A stretch of DNA of 54,882 nucleotides from an uncultured Prevotella sp. (GTDB taxonomy: Bacteria; Bacteroidota; Bacteroidia; Bacteroidales; Bacteroidaceae): positions 1-54,882 of the forward strand of contig CALUFN010000011.1 of NCBI GenBank assembly GCA_944319945.1. The letters run 5' to 3'. A model generated the notes under the pieces. That model was not told the origin of the DNA. It saw only the letters and a program-made list of their open reading frames with translations, and did no database searches. Of this stretch, positions 42,638 through 50,976 are shown piece after piece. Position 1 is the stretch's first letter; every line of letters starts with the position of its first letter. The position numbers and the translations under genes were made by a program.

Positions 42638-44121
42638 ACTTTTTTCATTTCCTCAACGGGATTTTCGGCTCTCAATATGCTTCCGCTAAGAGCGATGCCG
42701 GTAACTCCGGTCGCCATAATTTGCGGTATGTCGTCGCAGATGATGCCTCCGATGGCCACGATCGGAAGCGTAATACCACGCTTTTTCATTTGCGAGATGA
42801 TATTCTTATAGCCCTCTATGCCAAGCATCGGGGCAAGTTTTTTCTTCGTCGTAGTGAAACGGAACGGGCCGCAACCTATGTAATCGGCACCCTGTGAGGC
42901 AAGTCTTTGCACGTCTTCAAACGTATTCGCCGTGCCGCCTATGATGAACCTGTCGCCAACAAGGCGACGAGCCTCGTCAACGGGCATGTCGTTCTTGCCA
43001 AGATGCACCCCGTCTGCACCAACTCTAAGTGCCAGCTCTACGTGGTCGTCAACGATAAACACAGCTCCCCTACCCCTGCATTCAGGCAGAATACGACGTG
43101 CAACGCTCTCTATTTCAGCCTCACATGCATCCTTCATGCGTAGCTGTATCCATCGGCAACCGCCCTCAAGGGCTATCATTGCCGAATCAAAATAAGAATA
43201 CTTATCAGTAAAATGAGTGATGAATTGCAGGCCGACAGCGTCAGTAGACAAGTCATCAGTAACGAGCAAACAAGGAGAATTGTCTTGTACGCTTGTCTGC
43301 TCGTCCCTTGTCTCTTGTCTGCTTGTCTGCTTAAACAAGTGGCACACAGGTCCGTGACCACCGCCAACATGCACGTCGGCTCCGGCCTTCAAAGCCTCGA
43401 TAAGATAGTTCTTAGCTTGGCGCACGGCATCTTCAAGCCCGTTGCCACGAGCCAATAAAGCGGCAATAGCCGACGAAAGCGTGCATCCCGTGCCGTGAGT
43501 ATTCACCGTATCAACGGTTTCAGCCGTAAATTCCGCACGCTTCACGCCTTCACCTTTATATATATATAGGTAATCGGTCTTCGTCCGTCCTTCCGCATGA
43601 CCGCCCTTTACGAGCAACGCCTTCACGCCAAGCCGCAAAATGGCTTGCGCCGCATCGTCAACCGAACTGTTCGTACCGGCCAAAGTCCATGCCTCCGGCA
43701 GGTTTGGCGTAACCAAGTCGGCCATGGGCAACAGCCGTTCTTTCATAATGGTCAAAGCGTCAGGCTGCATAAGTGCACAGCCACTGGTGGAAACCATAAC
43801 TGGATCAACCACCAAGAACTTCGGCCTGTACACCGTCAATGCACGCACTATGGCATCGAGCGTCTCGGCATCGTTCACCATGCCTATCTTCACCGCATCT
43901 ACCCTTATGTCGTCCATTACGGCCACAATTTGGTCGTAAACCACCTGCGGCGACAGCTTGTGCACATACTTCACGCCTTGCGTATTCTGCACGGTTACGG
44001 CCGTAATGGCCGTTGCGCCATATACGCCAAGAGCCGAAAACGTCTTCATGTCAGCCTGCAGTCCGGCTCCGCCGGACGGGTCAGAACCTGCTATTGTCAA
44101 TGCCGTTACGTATCTTTTCAT
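42583..44121 (-). CDS. thiDE: Bifunctional HMP-P kinase / thiamin-phosphate synthase
   Basis: The start at 44121 gives [20 protein letters not shown], the true ThiD N-terminus; the longer frame upstream runs into leader repeats. The 512-residue fusion has ThiD (about 1-260, with the kinase loop [16 protein letters not shown] near 210), a linker, and ThiE (about 305-500: WIQLRMKD near 340, [11 protein letters not shown] near 385, [12 protein letters not shown] near 425, AIGGI near 465). It makes HMP-PP and joins it to the thiazole phosphate. The linker (about [18 protein letters not shown]) is encoded by CAGACAAG-type repeats, and the C-terminal tail by GTTAAGA repeats. First gene of the TPP-controlled operon. 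Confidence 0.95.
   Translation of the reverse strand: MKRYVTALTIAGSDPSGGAGLQADMKTFSALGVYGATAITAVTVQNTQGVKYVHKLSPQVVYDQIVAVMDDIRVDAVKIGMVNDAETLDAIVRALTVYRPKFLVVDPVMVSTSGCALMQPDALTIMKERLLPMADLVTPNLPEAWTLAGTNSSVDDAAQAILRLGVKALLVKGGHAEGRTKTDYLYIYKGEGVKRAEFTAETVDTVNTHGTGCTLSSAIAALLARGNGLEDAVRQAKNYLIEALKAGADVHVGGGHGPVCHLFKQTSRQETRDEQTSVQDNSPCLLVTDDLSTDAVGLQFITHFTDKYSYFDSAMIALEGGCRWIQLRMKDACEAEIESVARRILPECRGRGAVFIVDDHVELALRVGADGVHLGKNDMPVDEARRLVGDRFIIGGTANTFEDVQRLASQGADYIGCGPFRFTTTKKKLAPMLGIEGYKNIISQMKKRGITLPIVAIGGIICDDIPQIMATGVTGIALSGSILRAENPVEEMKKVVKKLRIKKNTVAYFLNS
43281..43331 (-). repeat. 7-8 base repeats inside thiDE encoding the interdomain linker
   Basis: On the minus strand CAGACAAG occurs in near-tandem (CAGACAAG, CAGACAAG, AGACAAG, GGACGAG, CAGACAAG, CGTACAAG). 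The same motif appears at 47898-47932 between genes. Here it is in frame and encodes a hydrophilic linker between the ThiD and ThiE domains. Confidence 0.6.
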
Positions 44122-44132
44122 CGTTATTGCGG

Positions 44133-44245
44133 TTATACGGTTTTGGGATTGTACGGTTTTGAGGCTATACGGTTTTGGGGTTGTACGGTTTGTAATATGC
44201 ATACAAACCGTTAAACCTTACAACCGTAAGACCTTATGACCGTAA
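44133..44245 (-). repeat. 16-base tandem repeats and hairpin in the thi leader
   Basis: On the minus strand CCCAAAACCGTATAGC, CTCAAAACCGTACAAT and CCCAAAACCGTATAAC step by 16 bases just upstream of the thiDE start. A further GGTTGTAAGGTTTAACGG arm pairs with ACAAACCGTACAACC. The sequence stands between the riboswitch aptamer and the ribosome entry site, so it may be part of the expression platform. Confidence 0.55.
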
Positions 44246-44311
44246 ACGATTTGTACTGGAAAAGACGGAACGCATGAAAACATGAGTTTATGCGTAAACA
44301 AGAAAGAATGT

Positions 44312-44410
44312 CACCAAAATCCCAGCGTCGGCATTACCCGTACTGGTGCAATGTGTATCTTCTCAGCCGCAGACCGCTTTAAGCATCGCCCGTGGCACCA
44401 CCTTTTGAGT
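44312..44410 (-). promoter_or_regulatory. TPP riboswitch (THI element)
   Basis: On the minus strand the leader contains the aptamer landmarks in order: GGTGGTGCC, the pyrimidine-sensor CTGAGA, then GGGTAATGCCGACGCTGGGA, the pyrophosphate sensor, closed by pairing of TCAAAA with TTTTGG. It lies between the promoter at 44418-44449 and thiDE. Binding of thiamin diphosphate would be expected to lower expression of the whole thi operon. Confidence 0.9.
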
Positions 44411-44417
44411 ACGTCCG

Positions 44418-44449
44418 CAAAGATAACGCTTTAATGTGTAACGGCAAAA
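44418..44449 (-). promoter_or_regulatory. Promoter of the thiamin operon
   Basis: Minus-strand TTTTG (44449-44445), a 19-base spacer and TATCTTTG (44425-44418), with transcription predicted to begin just before the riboswitch aptamer. Confidence 0.75.
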
Positions 44450-44485
44450 CTTTTAAGCGTTTTTATTTCACGCAAGCATAAAATG

Positions 44486-45316
44486 TCACTGCACCATACC
44501 TACGGTGAAGCCCAGCTTCTGAAGACCGTACTTATATATGTTAGCAAGGACAAGATGATATTCCAGCTCGCCGCCTTCTGAGATAAAGTCAAGCACCTGA
44601 CTGTATTCATCCGTCGGAATGACATCCTTCAGCATAGGGCCGCCGCCATCCGTCCTTACAAGTCTGATTTCGTCGGTAAGCGGCGAAATAACATAGGCAT
44701 AATAAGCCATATAAGGTATTTTATTAAACTCTATCCAGTCAGGGTCATCCTTCGGCAACACGTTTTCCACGTAAATACGCTTGCGTTCATACGGCAGATA
44801 CGCCGTAGTGCCGCCATATATGAGCACGTCGCCGTCCTTGTTCACCTTTATTTCAGGCTCTATGGCGTACTTGTCAAACGGGCATTGGTCGTAATACTCA
44901 ATGTCAGCCTCGCTCTCAATCACCGGATCTTCCGGCGTTTCCGGCTCCGCCACCACCCTGTCGTCAAGTATCGTTATTAGCTTATACCTGCAATTGGAGC
45001 CGTCTGCAGGCGGATTGGCGAGTATTGTCTTCCTTACCCGCAGCTCGTAACTGTGTCCTTTCTCATAAGTAAATCCTTCTATAGCTCCAAACATCAGTGG
45101 GTGCCACTGCCCATCTCCACCCTCTTCCTTCACGAGCATACATTCTATGGGGTACTCCGCTTTGGTGTCAAACAGGTCGTAAGTTATACCCGTCTCGGCC
45201 GACACAGACATCATGATTTCCTTCACAACGTCTTTCGGCTCGTCGTCATCGTCCAAGCTGCAAGCGGACATGAGCATGCCGGCAAGCAGGATCAATGGAA
45301 AAACACACTTGTTCAT
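44486..45316 (-). CDS. DUF4377-containing lipoprotein
   Basis: 276 residues. The lipoprotein signal ends LMSAC at about residue 19, followed by SLDDDDEP, an acidic stretch that may act as a surface-export signal in Bacteroidetes. Residues about 55-120 match DUF4377 (ECMLVKE, IEGFTYEKGHSYELRV, NPPADGSNCRYKLITIL). The C-terminal half is a second beta domain that I do not recognise, with PTDEYSQVLDFISEGGELEYHLV near the end. Likely a surface or periplasmic adhesion-like protein; the function is unknown. Its promoter box lies 41 bases upstream, and a G8 tract sits just beyond that. Confidence 0.75.
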   Translation of the reverse strand: MNKCVFPLILLAGMLMSACSLDDDDEPKDVVKEIMMSVSAETGITYDLFDTKAEYPIECMLVKEEGGDGQWHPLMFGAIEGFTYEKGHSYELRVRKTILANPPADGSNCRYKLITILDDRVVAEPETPEDPVIESEADIEYYDQCPFDKYAIEPEIKVNKDGDVLIYGGTTAYLPYERKRIYVENVLPKDDPDWIEFNKIPYMAYYAYVISPLTDEIRLVRTDGGGPMLKDVIPTDEYSQVLDFISEGGELEYHLVLANIYKYGLQKLGFTVGMVQ

Positions 45317-45356
45317 AAAAACAGTTTTCGGTTAATCAATAAAGTTTGCAACAATG

Positions 45357-45364
45357 CAAAGATA
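45357..45364 (-). promoter_or_regulatory. Promoter -7 box for the DUF4377 lipoprotein
   Basis: TATCTTTG on the minus strand. The region where a -33 box should stand is occupied by the G8 tract (C8 in the coding direction) at 45380-45387. Confidence 0.55.
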
Positions 45365-45379
45365 ACAATTTTCCCCTAT

Positions 45380-45387
45380 GGGGGGGG
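45380..45387. repeat. G8 homopolymer next to the lipoprotein promoter
   Basis: Eight G on the plus strand, with CCCC just before, so a small CCCC-tat-GGGG hairpin is possible. It starts 15 bases beyond the -7 box. Length change would shift promoter spacing. The rest of the 45388-45560 gap holds nothing I can identify. Confidence 0.6.
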
Positions 45388-45562
45388 TAAATTTTAAATA
45401 AATAATAACTTACATTAACTTTACACTACCCTATTGCACAACCGAAATAAAACAAACTGAAAAACAGCCCACCATACTACATCCTAAACCGGCACACTAC
45501 CGACAAAAAAGCGAAAGGCAAAACTACAAAAAACAATACATTCAGGCATAAAAACAAAGAAT

Positions 45563-45599
45563 GAAGAACCCGGCTCACAATCAGGACACCAGGTTCTTC
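45563..45599 (-). terminator. Hairpin terminator of the FucP-like gene
   Basis: GAAGAACC (45563-45570) pairs with GGTTCTTC (45592-45599). In the minus direction ATTCTTTGTTTTT follows. It lies 25 bases after the transporter stop. Confidence 0.55.
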
Positions 45600-45623
45600 A
45601 CTCTTGACTTTTAACTATTCACC

Positions 45624-46865
45624 TTATTTTACGTCTATGCCTATCTTGCTGCCGAAATTGCAGAACCAAATGATGTAAGCATAATAAACGAACATGATGC
45701 ACATGGCAACAACCACGCCCGTTGCATCGACAACCGAGCCCATCACCGGCATCAGCACGGCTGCGCCTATCACGCCGGTATTGATGATACCGGTAGCAGC
45801 CTTAGTGTGAGGCCCGAGAGCTTGGAGACCGAGATTGAAAATGAGCGGCCACATCACAGAGTGGAACAAGCCTGCTGCAAGCATGCACCAAATGCCGACC
45901 ATGCTGTCGACAAGCACGAGCGAAAGGGCTATGCACAGTATGCTAAGGCATACGCAGGCGGTAAGGAGCACGCGCGGCTTGAACTTTGTAAGGATGCCTG
46001 CTCCGACGAAACGACCCACCATCATGCCGCCCCAGTAGAATGCAAGATACTGTGTGGCAAGGGCTGCGAGAGCAGACGAGTCCATATTCGGATAAAGGGT
46101 TTGGAAGCGGTAAGGCAACATCGACGGCACACCGATCTCAACGCCCATGTACATGAAGATGCCGAGTGCTCCGAGCCATACGTGGGGATACTTGAACACG
46201 CTGTCCTTATACTCGCGGTGCTCGCCGGCTGCCTCGGCCTGCGCGCCTTCGTCGATGCGCGGCAACTTAAGGAACACAAGTATCAGGCAGATGATGATAG
46301 TAAATACGCCGAGACCGAGGAAGGGACCGGGCACGTATTCGGGAGCCGGAGCCTTACCGTTGATGATAACGTAAGTCACGAACAACGGCGCAACGGTCGT
46401 AGCCACGCTGTTGAGAGCCTGGCTCAACGTCATGCGGAACGCTCCCTTCTCCGGCGAACCAAGCACCATGACATACGGGTTGGCCACGTTCTGGAGCATC
46501 ACCACTCCCATGGCCACGAGGCACATAGAGGCGAGGAATATCGCATAGACATTTGCTTGGGCGGCAATGGCCGAATTAATGCCGATTGAATTAATCACGA
46601 AGCCTATACCTGCTACGGCAAGGCCGAGAATAAGAGTGTTCTTATAACCGATCTTACTCATAAGGAGCGCAAACGGTATTGACAAGAGATAAGCCCCGTA
46701 GAAAGCGGTATTGACGTATTGCCCCTGCTGGGCTGTCAGGCTGAACGCTTCGGAGCAGAATGCAATCATCGAATTGTTCATCGTCGTAATAAATCCTATC
46801 AGGAAGCAAACGATGAACACGACAATCAACGCAAATGTGTAATTTTGCTTAGGTTTTTGATTCAT
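45624..46865 (-). CDS. FucP-like sugar:proton symporter (MFS)
   Basis: 413 residues with about 12 hydrophobic helices, in the inner membrane. The pattern NYTFALIVVFIVCFLIGFITTMNNSMI (helix 1), FYGAYLLSIPFALLMSKIGYKN (helices 2-3 and loop), a central cytoplasmic loop near residues 205-225 (acidic, EGAQAEAAGEHRE) and the late FCNFGSK end are those of the FHS family, which imports fucose, glucose or galactose. The substrate cannot be chosen from sequence, and no sugar-metabolism gene is adjacent. No promoter box was found; the upstream 160 bases hold a repeat hairpin. Confidence 0.85.
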   Translation of the reverse strand: MNQKPKQNYTFALIVVFIVCFLIGFITTMNNSMIAFCSEAFSLTAQQGQYVNTAFYGAYLLSIPFALLMSKIGYKNTLILGLAVAGIGFVINSIGINSAIAAQANVYAIFLASMCLVAMGVVMLQNVANPYVMVLGSPEKGAFRMTLSQALNSVATTVAPLFVTYVIINGKAPAPEYVPGPFLGLGVFTIIICLILVFLKLPRIDEGAQAEAAGEHREYKDSVFKYPHVWLGALGIFMYMGVEIGVPSMLPYRFQTLYPNMDSSALAALATQYLAFYWGGMMVGRFVGAGILTKFKPRVLLTACVCLSILCIALSLVLVDSMVGIWCMLAAGLFHSVMWPLIFNLGLQALGPHTKAATGIINTGVIGAAVLMPVMGSVVDATGVVVAMCIMFVYYAYIIWFCNFGSKIGIDVK

Positions 46866-46915
46866 GGTCTTAAAGTTTTATATGATTATTGTTATTTGCG
46901 GTTGTGTGATTAAGT

Positions 46916-47027
46916 GAAAAGTGATGAACGAAGAGAGTGAAGAACGAAGAAACGTAATTCGGCGTTAAGCCAATCCGTCAACATACGACTATTGGATTCC
47001 TAACTCTTCGTTCTTCACTCTTCACCC
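46916..47027. repeat. Hairpin of 7-base repeats between the zinc-ribbon and FucP-like genes
   Basis: Left arm GTGAAGAACGAAGAA-type repeats (46916-46954) face right arm TTCGTTCTTCACTCTTCACC (about 47008-47027) across about 50 bases. The heptamer GTGAAGA/ACGAAGA differs in sequence from the GTTAAGA family but has the same design. Confidence 0.55.
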
Positions 47028-47031
47028 AACT

Positions 47032-47886
47032 CTATGACAGACGTTCTTCGGGTACGAAGTCGTCCTCGTCTTTTTTCACCACGCGTTTGCGTATGGCACG
47101 CTTGCGCTTCGGCTTTTCCTCCACCGGTTTGTCAGTCTTTACTCCGGCAAGTTCGGGGTCGATAAGTATTCGTCCGCAATACTCACAGACGATTATCTTC
47201 TTATGCATCTTGATGTCGAGCTGGCGCTGCGGCGGTATCTTATTAAAGCATCCGCCACAAGCGTCACGTTGCACGTAGACAATGCCGAGACCGTTGCGTG
47301 CGTTCTTGCGTATGCGCTTGAAGCTGGCCAAAAGGCGCGGCTCAATCTTAAGTTCCAGCTCCTTAGCCTTCTCCTTCAGCCTTTCCTCCTCGGCACGAGT
47401 CTCGTCCATAATCTCCTCGAGTTCGCTTTTCTTTTCCTCAAGGGCTTGTCGGCGGTCAGCTATCTGCTCCTCGGTGGTCTTAAGGTCGTTGTTCTTCTCC
47501 TCCACCTTAGTGTTCGCCTCGCGTATTTTCTTATTACAAAGCTCTATTTCAAGCGTCTGAAACTCTATTTCCTTACTCAAAGTGTCATATTCGCGGTTGT
47601 TCTTCACGTCGTTGAGTTGCGCCTTATAACGCTCTACGCTCGCTTGGGCCTCGTTTATCTCAGCCTTTTTCTGCTTGACGGCATCCTCAAATTCCTTGAT
47701 GTCGTTCTTTATTTTCTCAACGCGCGTGGTAAGTCCGGCTATCTCGTCCTCAAGGTCTTGCACCTCAAGGGGCAGCTCACCGCGCAAAGCACGCTCCTCG
47801 TCGATGGCCGACAAGGTGGTCTGTAACTGGTAAAGAGTCTTCAGTCTCTCTTCTACCGACAAATCTGTAGGGTCTTTCTTAGCCAT
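47032..47886 (-). CDS. Coiled-coil protein with C4 zinc ribbon (CdsZ-type)
   Basis: 284 residues. A very long coiled coil (about 25-190) is followed by a zinc ribbon: CGGCFNKIPPQ (about 208-218) and CEYCGRILIDPEL (about 233-245), four cysteines in all. A basic tail follows (KPKRKRAIRKRVVKK). The family is widespread, and a nucleic-acid-binding or chaperone-like role has been proposed. The neighbour upstream is the Nif3 gene, a conserved pair in Bacteroidetes. The 170-base gap between them holds CAGACAAG-like repeats. Confidence 0.88.
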   Translation of the reverse strand: MAKKDPTDLSVEERLKTLYQLQTTLSAIDEERALRGELPLEVQDLEDEIAGLTTRVEKIKNDIKEFEDAVKQKKAEINEAQASVERYKAQLNDVKNNREYDTLSKEIEFQTLEIELCNKKIREANTKVEEKNNDLKTTEEQIADRRQALEEKKSELEEIMDETRAEEERLKEKAKELELKIEPRLLASFKRIRKNARNGLGIVYVQRDACGGCFNKIPPQRQLDIKMHKKIIVCEYCGRILIDPELAGVKTDKPVEEKPKRKRAIRKRVVKKDEDDFVPEERLS

Positions 47887-47897
47887 ATCTTATTTTT

Positions 47898-47932
47898 TAG
47901 TTGACAAGCGACGAGCAAACAAGCAGACAAGC
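47898..47932 (+). repeat. Short CAGACAAG-type repeat
   Basis: GACAAGC, GACGAGC, AAACAAGC and AGACAAGC follow each other in the gap between the zinc-ribbon and Nif3 genes. They share the motif found inside thiDE. Confidence 0.5.
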
Positions 47933-48055
47933 CCAATAGCATCTCTACGGTCAACCCGTCAATCTTTTTCTTACCTTAATATATATAGTGCAACAGTAAA
48001 GCGCGGCATGACAAGCTATATTCCATTGTCCGCCTGCAACTTAGCCGTCTGCCCG

Positions 48056-48841
48056 TTACAAGTAAATTATCGGATTGGTGTTGGTCTTCGTGAGATAAGT
48101 CTTCACCCCTTTACACCGTTCCTCTATTATATCCTTGAATATCTCGTTGGTGAACTGCTCGCTCTGATAATGGCCTATTACGGCTATCTGTATCTCCTGA
48201 TCGTGCCCGAAATATTCATGATAGTGCATCTCGCCGGTAACGAAAGCGTCGGCACCCTCGGCAATAGCATCACCGAGCAGGAACGAACCGGCACCACCGC
48301 ACACGGCGACGGTCTTTATAGGGCGGCGCAACAGCTGGTTACACTGCACGCACTCCACGTCGAACGCACGCTTGAGCATTATCACGAAGTCGTCTGCTGC
48401 AAGCTGTTCATGCAAATCGCCTATCACTCCGCTTCCGCAGGCTATGCCGTCTACGGTCTTTTCGGCAAAAAACCTACAGCCATCAAGCCCCATCTTATCG
48501 GCAATCCTAAAGTTCACGCCGCCTGCGGAGTTATCCATGTTAGTATGCATCGACACCACCGTCACGTCGCTCTTCAAAGCCTTCGCCACGGCGCGTTGCA
48601 CATCGTCGGCATAGGTCACGCTCTTGAGCGCATGGAATATCAGTGGATGATGGCTTACTATGAGATTGCAGCCTAAGGCCACGGCCTCGTCTACCACCTT
48701 TTCGGTAACGTCGAGACACAATAAAGCCCCTGATACTTCCGCCTCCGTCAGTCCTACCTGCAAGCCGGCATTATCGAAGCTCTCCTGCAGGGGCAGAGGC
48801 GCGAAACGTTCAAGGGCGTCAACCACTTCTTTTATTTTCAC
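48056..48841 (-). CDS. Nif3-like dinuclear metal centre protein
   Basis: 261 residues. The metal ligands are seen in LIVSHHPLIFH (about 58-68) and in VTGEMHYHEYF (about 208-218; E and H ligands), and MHTNMDNSAGGVN (about 96) is typical. The family (YbgI/Nif3) forms hexameric rings with two metal ions. Proposed substrates include cyclic peptides and nucleotides, but none is settled. It precedes the zinc-ribbon gene on the same strand. It is the last gene before the AT-richer operon. Confidence 0.92.
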   Translation of the reverse strand: MKIKEVVDALERFAPLPLQESFDNAGLQVGLTEAEVSGALLCLDVTEKVVDEAVALGCNLIVSHHPLIFHALKSVTYADDVQRAVAKALKSDVTVVSMHTNMDNSAGGVNFRIADKMGLDGCRFFAEKTVDGIACGSGVIGDLHEQLAADDFVIMLKRAFDVECVQCNQLLRRPIKTVAVCGGAGSFLLGDAIAEGADAFVTGEMHYHEYFGHDQEIQIAVIGHYQSEQFTNEIFKDIIEERCKGVKTYLTKTNTNPIIYL

Positions 48842-48858
48842 GCTTTTCAGCCTTAAAA

Positions 48859-49719
48859 TTAAACTATGTGCAAAGATAACAAAAATCGCCGGCTATGCAA
48901 AGCCAAGCGATTTTTATTTACATTCTTTAACAAATTTGATGCAAATGGCAATGTCATTTCTTCCATACGCTCAAAAACCATTATCGTATGCTTCAACCAA
49001 AATAGTTTTGCACACGTTCTTAAATAATGGCTTGCAGGACTATTAAAGGCAAATCCACAATTTAGCATCTTTCTTATTATATATGAATTTGAACGACAAT
49101 TTACGTGTCCATCACCTTTCTGCCCTTCAACGGCCCAACTTAGAATAATATATCTTGCAGAATTATTCACTAAATTCCTCAAAAAAACATCTTCCCACTC
49201 AACAGGAATATGCTCTCCTACCTCAAGACTGAACACTAAATCAAAAGGTTCATCGGCCTCCAATTCGTCTGTCAAATTAACACATTGACAATAGAATCCG
49301 TCTTCAAACAATGGCGCAGACATCTGTTCCACATTTGGATTGCCATCATAACCGTCTGCCTCATACCCATGCTGACGAAACAAAGATACATACCACCCTG
49401 GTCCGCAACCAAAATCAGCAATTGTCTTCACTTCCATAAATGGCAGTAAATGCAATAAGCCTTCAGCCAAACCATTATCATAGCAATGCCCTACGTAATT
49501 AGAATTTTTCCAAAATCCCGTAGAAGAGATATGTACGTCTTCATCTTCCATTATGTATTTATTTAAAAGAGAAAATACCCCTAATGAATATCTACTATCA
49601 AACTTCCTAGCAAATAATGCGTCTGACGTGGCGACCTTCCACCAATCCTTTTCCGTCAATGTTTTTGGCGAAGCACTATTTCCCGACCACACAATACAAC
49701 GCAAATTATCATTTTTCAC
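48859..49719 (-). CDS. 3' part of a split glycosyltransferase-methyltransferase gene
   Basis: 286 residues. The first ~55 residues (VWSGNSASPKTLTEKDWW, SDALFARKFDS) are the C-terminal end of a GT14 core-2/I-branching-type glycosyltransferase whose front is the frame at 49709-50422. The two become one frame if a single T is removed from the TTTT at 49729-49732 (minus strand). After the junction comes a class I SAM methyltransferase with DFGCGPGWYVSLFR (about 100-113) and LVFSLEVGEHIP (about 160). The full ancestral gene (48859-50422) would encode one bifunctional protein of about 520 residues. The start given is an internal ATG and may not be used. The base composition is AT-richer than in the rest of the window. 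Confidence 0.75.
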   Translation of the reverse strand: MKNDNLRCIVWSGNSASPKTLTEKDWWKVATSDALFARKFDSRYSLGVFSLLNKYIMEDEDVHISSTGFWKNSNYVGHCYDNGLAEGLLHLLPFMEVKTIADFGCGPGWYVSLFRQHGYEADGYDGNPNVEQMSAPLFEDGFYCQCVNLTDELEADEPFDLVFSLEVGEHIPVEWEDVFLRNLVNNSARYIILSWAVEGQKGDGHVNCRSNSYIIRKMLNCGFAFNSPASHYLRTCAKLFWLKHTIMVFERMEEMTLPFASNLLKNVNKNRLALHSRRFLLSLHIV

Positions 49720-50422
49720 TCGTTTTGCAAAATGAAGAATTCATAATAATAGTATGAAAATATACTTCATCAGGAGCAAATGTATATTTCAATCTATTAT
49801 AAAACAGTTTCTGTTTCTTATTATAATTTATAATGTATTTCGCACATTTATTAGTTATAGACATCCAATTTGAGCCGCCAAATAAACGGTCATACTGATC
49901 AGGTATATGCCTTTTTATGCCTAACATTTCTTGCCACTTCACCAATCTACTTATTATTCTTTGTCCTTTGGGGTTTTGACAGTCAACAAAGTCATAAGGC
50001 AAAAAATAACGAAATCTTCTATAAGTACCTTTTTCCCATTTACTTGACGGCAATGTCATGTATTCGATAAATTCCCAACCAGAATGTTCTTTAAAATAAT
50101 TTTTAATTTGGTTCAGTTTTTTTATAGGATAATCTTGCCCACTAAGAAAATGAATGTAACCATAGTCAATACCGCTTTTTACTATTTTTTCCAGCAAAAA
50201 CAATTCAGCCTTAACTATACTTATTCCGCCCCATCTAATATTGAACTTCCTATAAAAACAAACTCTAGGCTTTAAATTACTTAGAGTGTCCATTTCATAC
50301 TGAGACATTACGCTTTTTCGATCGATATGAACGTAACAGTCAAAATCATCATCAAAATAGCTCAGCAACCGTTCTAACTGGACCGTATCCTTATGCCAAA
50401 GTATCAAAAGCGCATATTTCAT
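49709..50422 (-). CDS. 5' part of a split GT14-type glycosyltransferase
   Basis: 237 residues. The N-terminus KYALLILWHKDTVQLERLL and the conserved YVHIDRKS (about 31), FNIRWGGISIVKAE (about 60), HFLSGQDYPIK (about 92) and SNWMSIT (about 187) mark a core-2/I-branching beta-1,6-N-acetylglucosaminyltransferase-like enzyme. The frame loses register at FAPDEVYFHTIIMNSSF, and the family's next conserved part continues in the neighbouring frame. Together with the following methyltransferase it would modify and cap a glycan. It lies 13 bases after the upstream glycosyltransferase fragment. Confidence 0.78.
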   Translation of the reverse strand: MKYALLILWHKDTVQLERLLSYFDDDFDCYVHIDRKSVMSQYEMDTLSNLKPRVCFYRKFNIRWGGISIVKAELFLLEKIVKSGIDYGYIHFLSGQDYPIKKLNQIKNYFKEHSGWEFIEYMTLPSSKWEKGTYRRFRYFLPYDFVDCQNPKGQRIISRLVKWQEMLGIKRHIPDQYDRLFGGSNWMSITNKCAKYIINYNKKQKLFYNRLKYTFAPDEVYFHTIIMNSSFCKTSEK

Positions 50423-50435
50423 AGTTCATAAAGCC

Positions 50436-50975
50436 TCATTTTACCCAATTCCAAGTACTAATATAAGATCTCAGTTCCTCTGGCATCATACTGCAAACAC
50501 GTGAATATTCCCGCTTTGTGATTTCCGAAAGAGCATTATCATAATCACCACTGTTTATTCCACGTGTATGAAATAGATGGTATAAAGAGCCAGGCACCCT
50601 TACGATTCTCTCACCTAATATCTCCAACCGATGATACCTCTCCACGTCTTCAGGCCCCCAACCAATAAAATGTTCGTTTTCCCAACCACACTTCCGATAG
50701 GCATGTACGTTTACCAAAAATGCTCCACCTACCGAATAATACCCGGACATGAGATTACGAGGCACATCGTATCCTGTCAAGAAATTAATCTTATGTTTCC
50801 TATGAAATAAACAGGAATTAAAGAAATTCACTTGCCAAAAACGTCCATCATACGGATACGCCAATGTTACATTATCAGATAATAAGCACATATATGCTTG
50901 GTTCAACTGACTCACGGGAGCAATAGCATCAACATTCCATACGGCAACAAATTGCGTTGTTGATTCATTCAACAT
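50436..50975 (-). CDS. 3' part of a split GT2/galactosyltransferase-type gene
   Basis: 179 residues. VAVWNVDAIAPVSQL (about 11-25, DxD-like) and GGAFLVNVHAYRKCG, FIGWGPEDVERYHR (about 98-111) are the core and C-terminal Glyco_transf_7C motifs of sugar-nucleotide glycosyltransferases. The start codon is internal to the ancestral gene. The missing front is the frame at 50977-51222, whose HRTHYIK ends one base out of register with KMLNESTTQFVAVWN. Correct joining needs one base less near 50976-50984. Confidence 0.75.
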   Translation of the reverse strand: MLNESTTQFVAVWNVDAIAPVSQLNQAYMCLLSDNVTLAYPYDGRFWQVNFFNSCLFHRKHKINFLTGYDVPRNLMSGYYSVGGAFLVNVHAYRKCGWENEHFIGWGPEDVERYHRLEILGERIVRVPGSLYHLFHTRGINSGDYDNALSEITKREYSRVCSMMPEELRSYISTWNWVK

Positions 50976-50976
50976 C

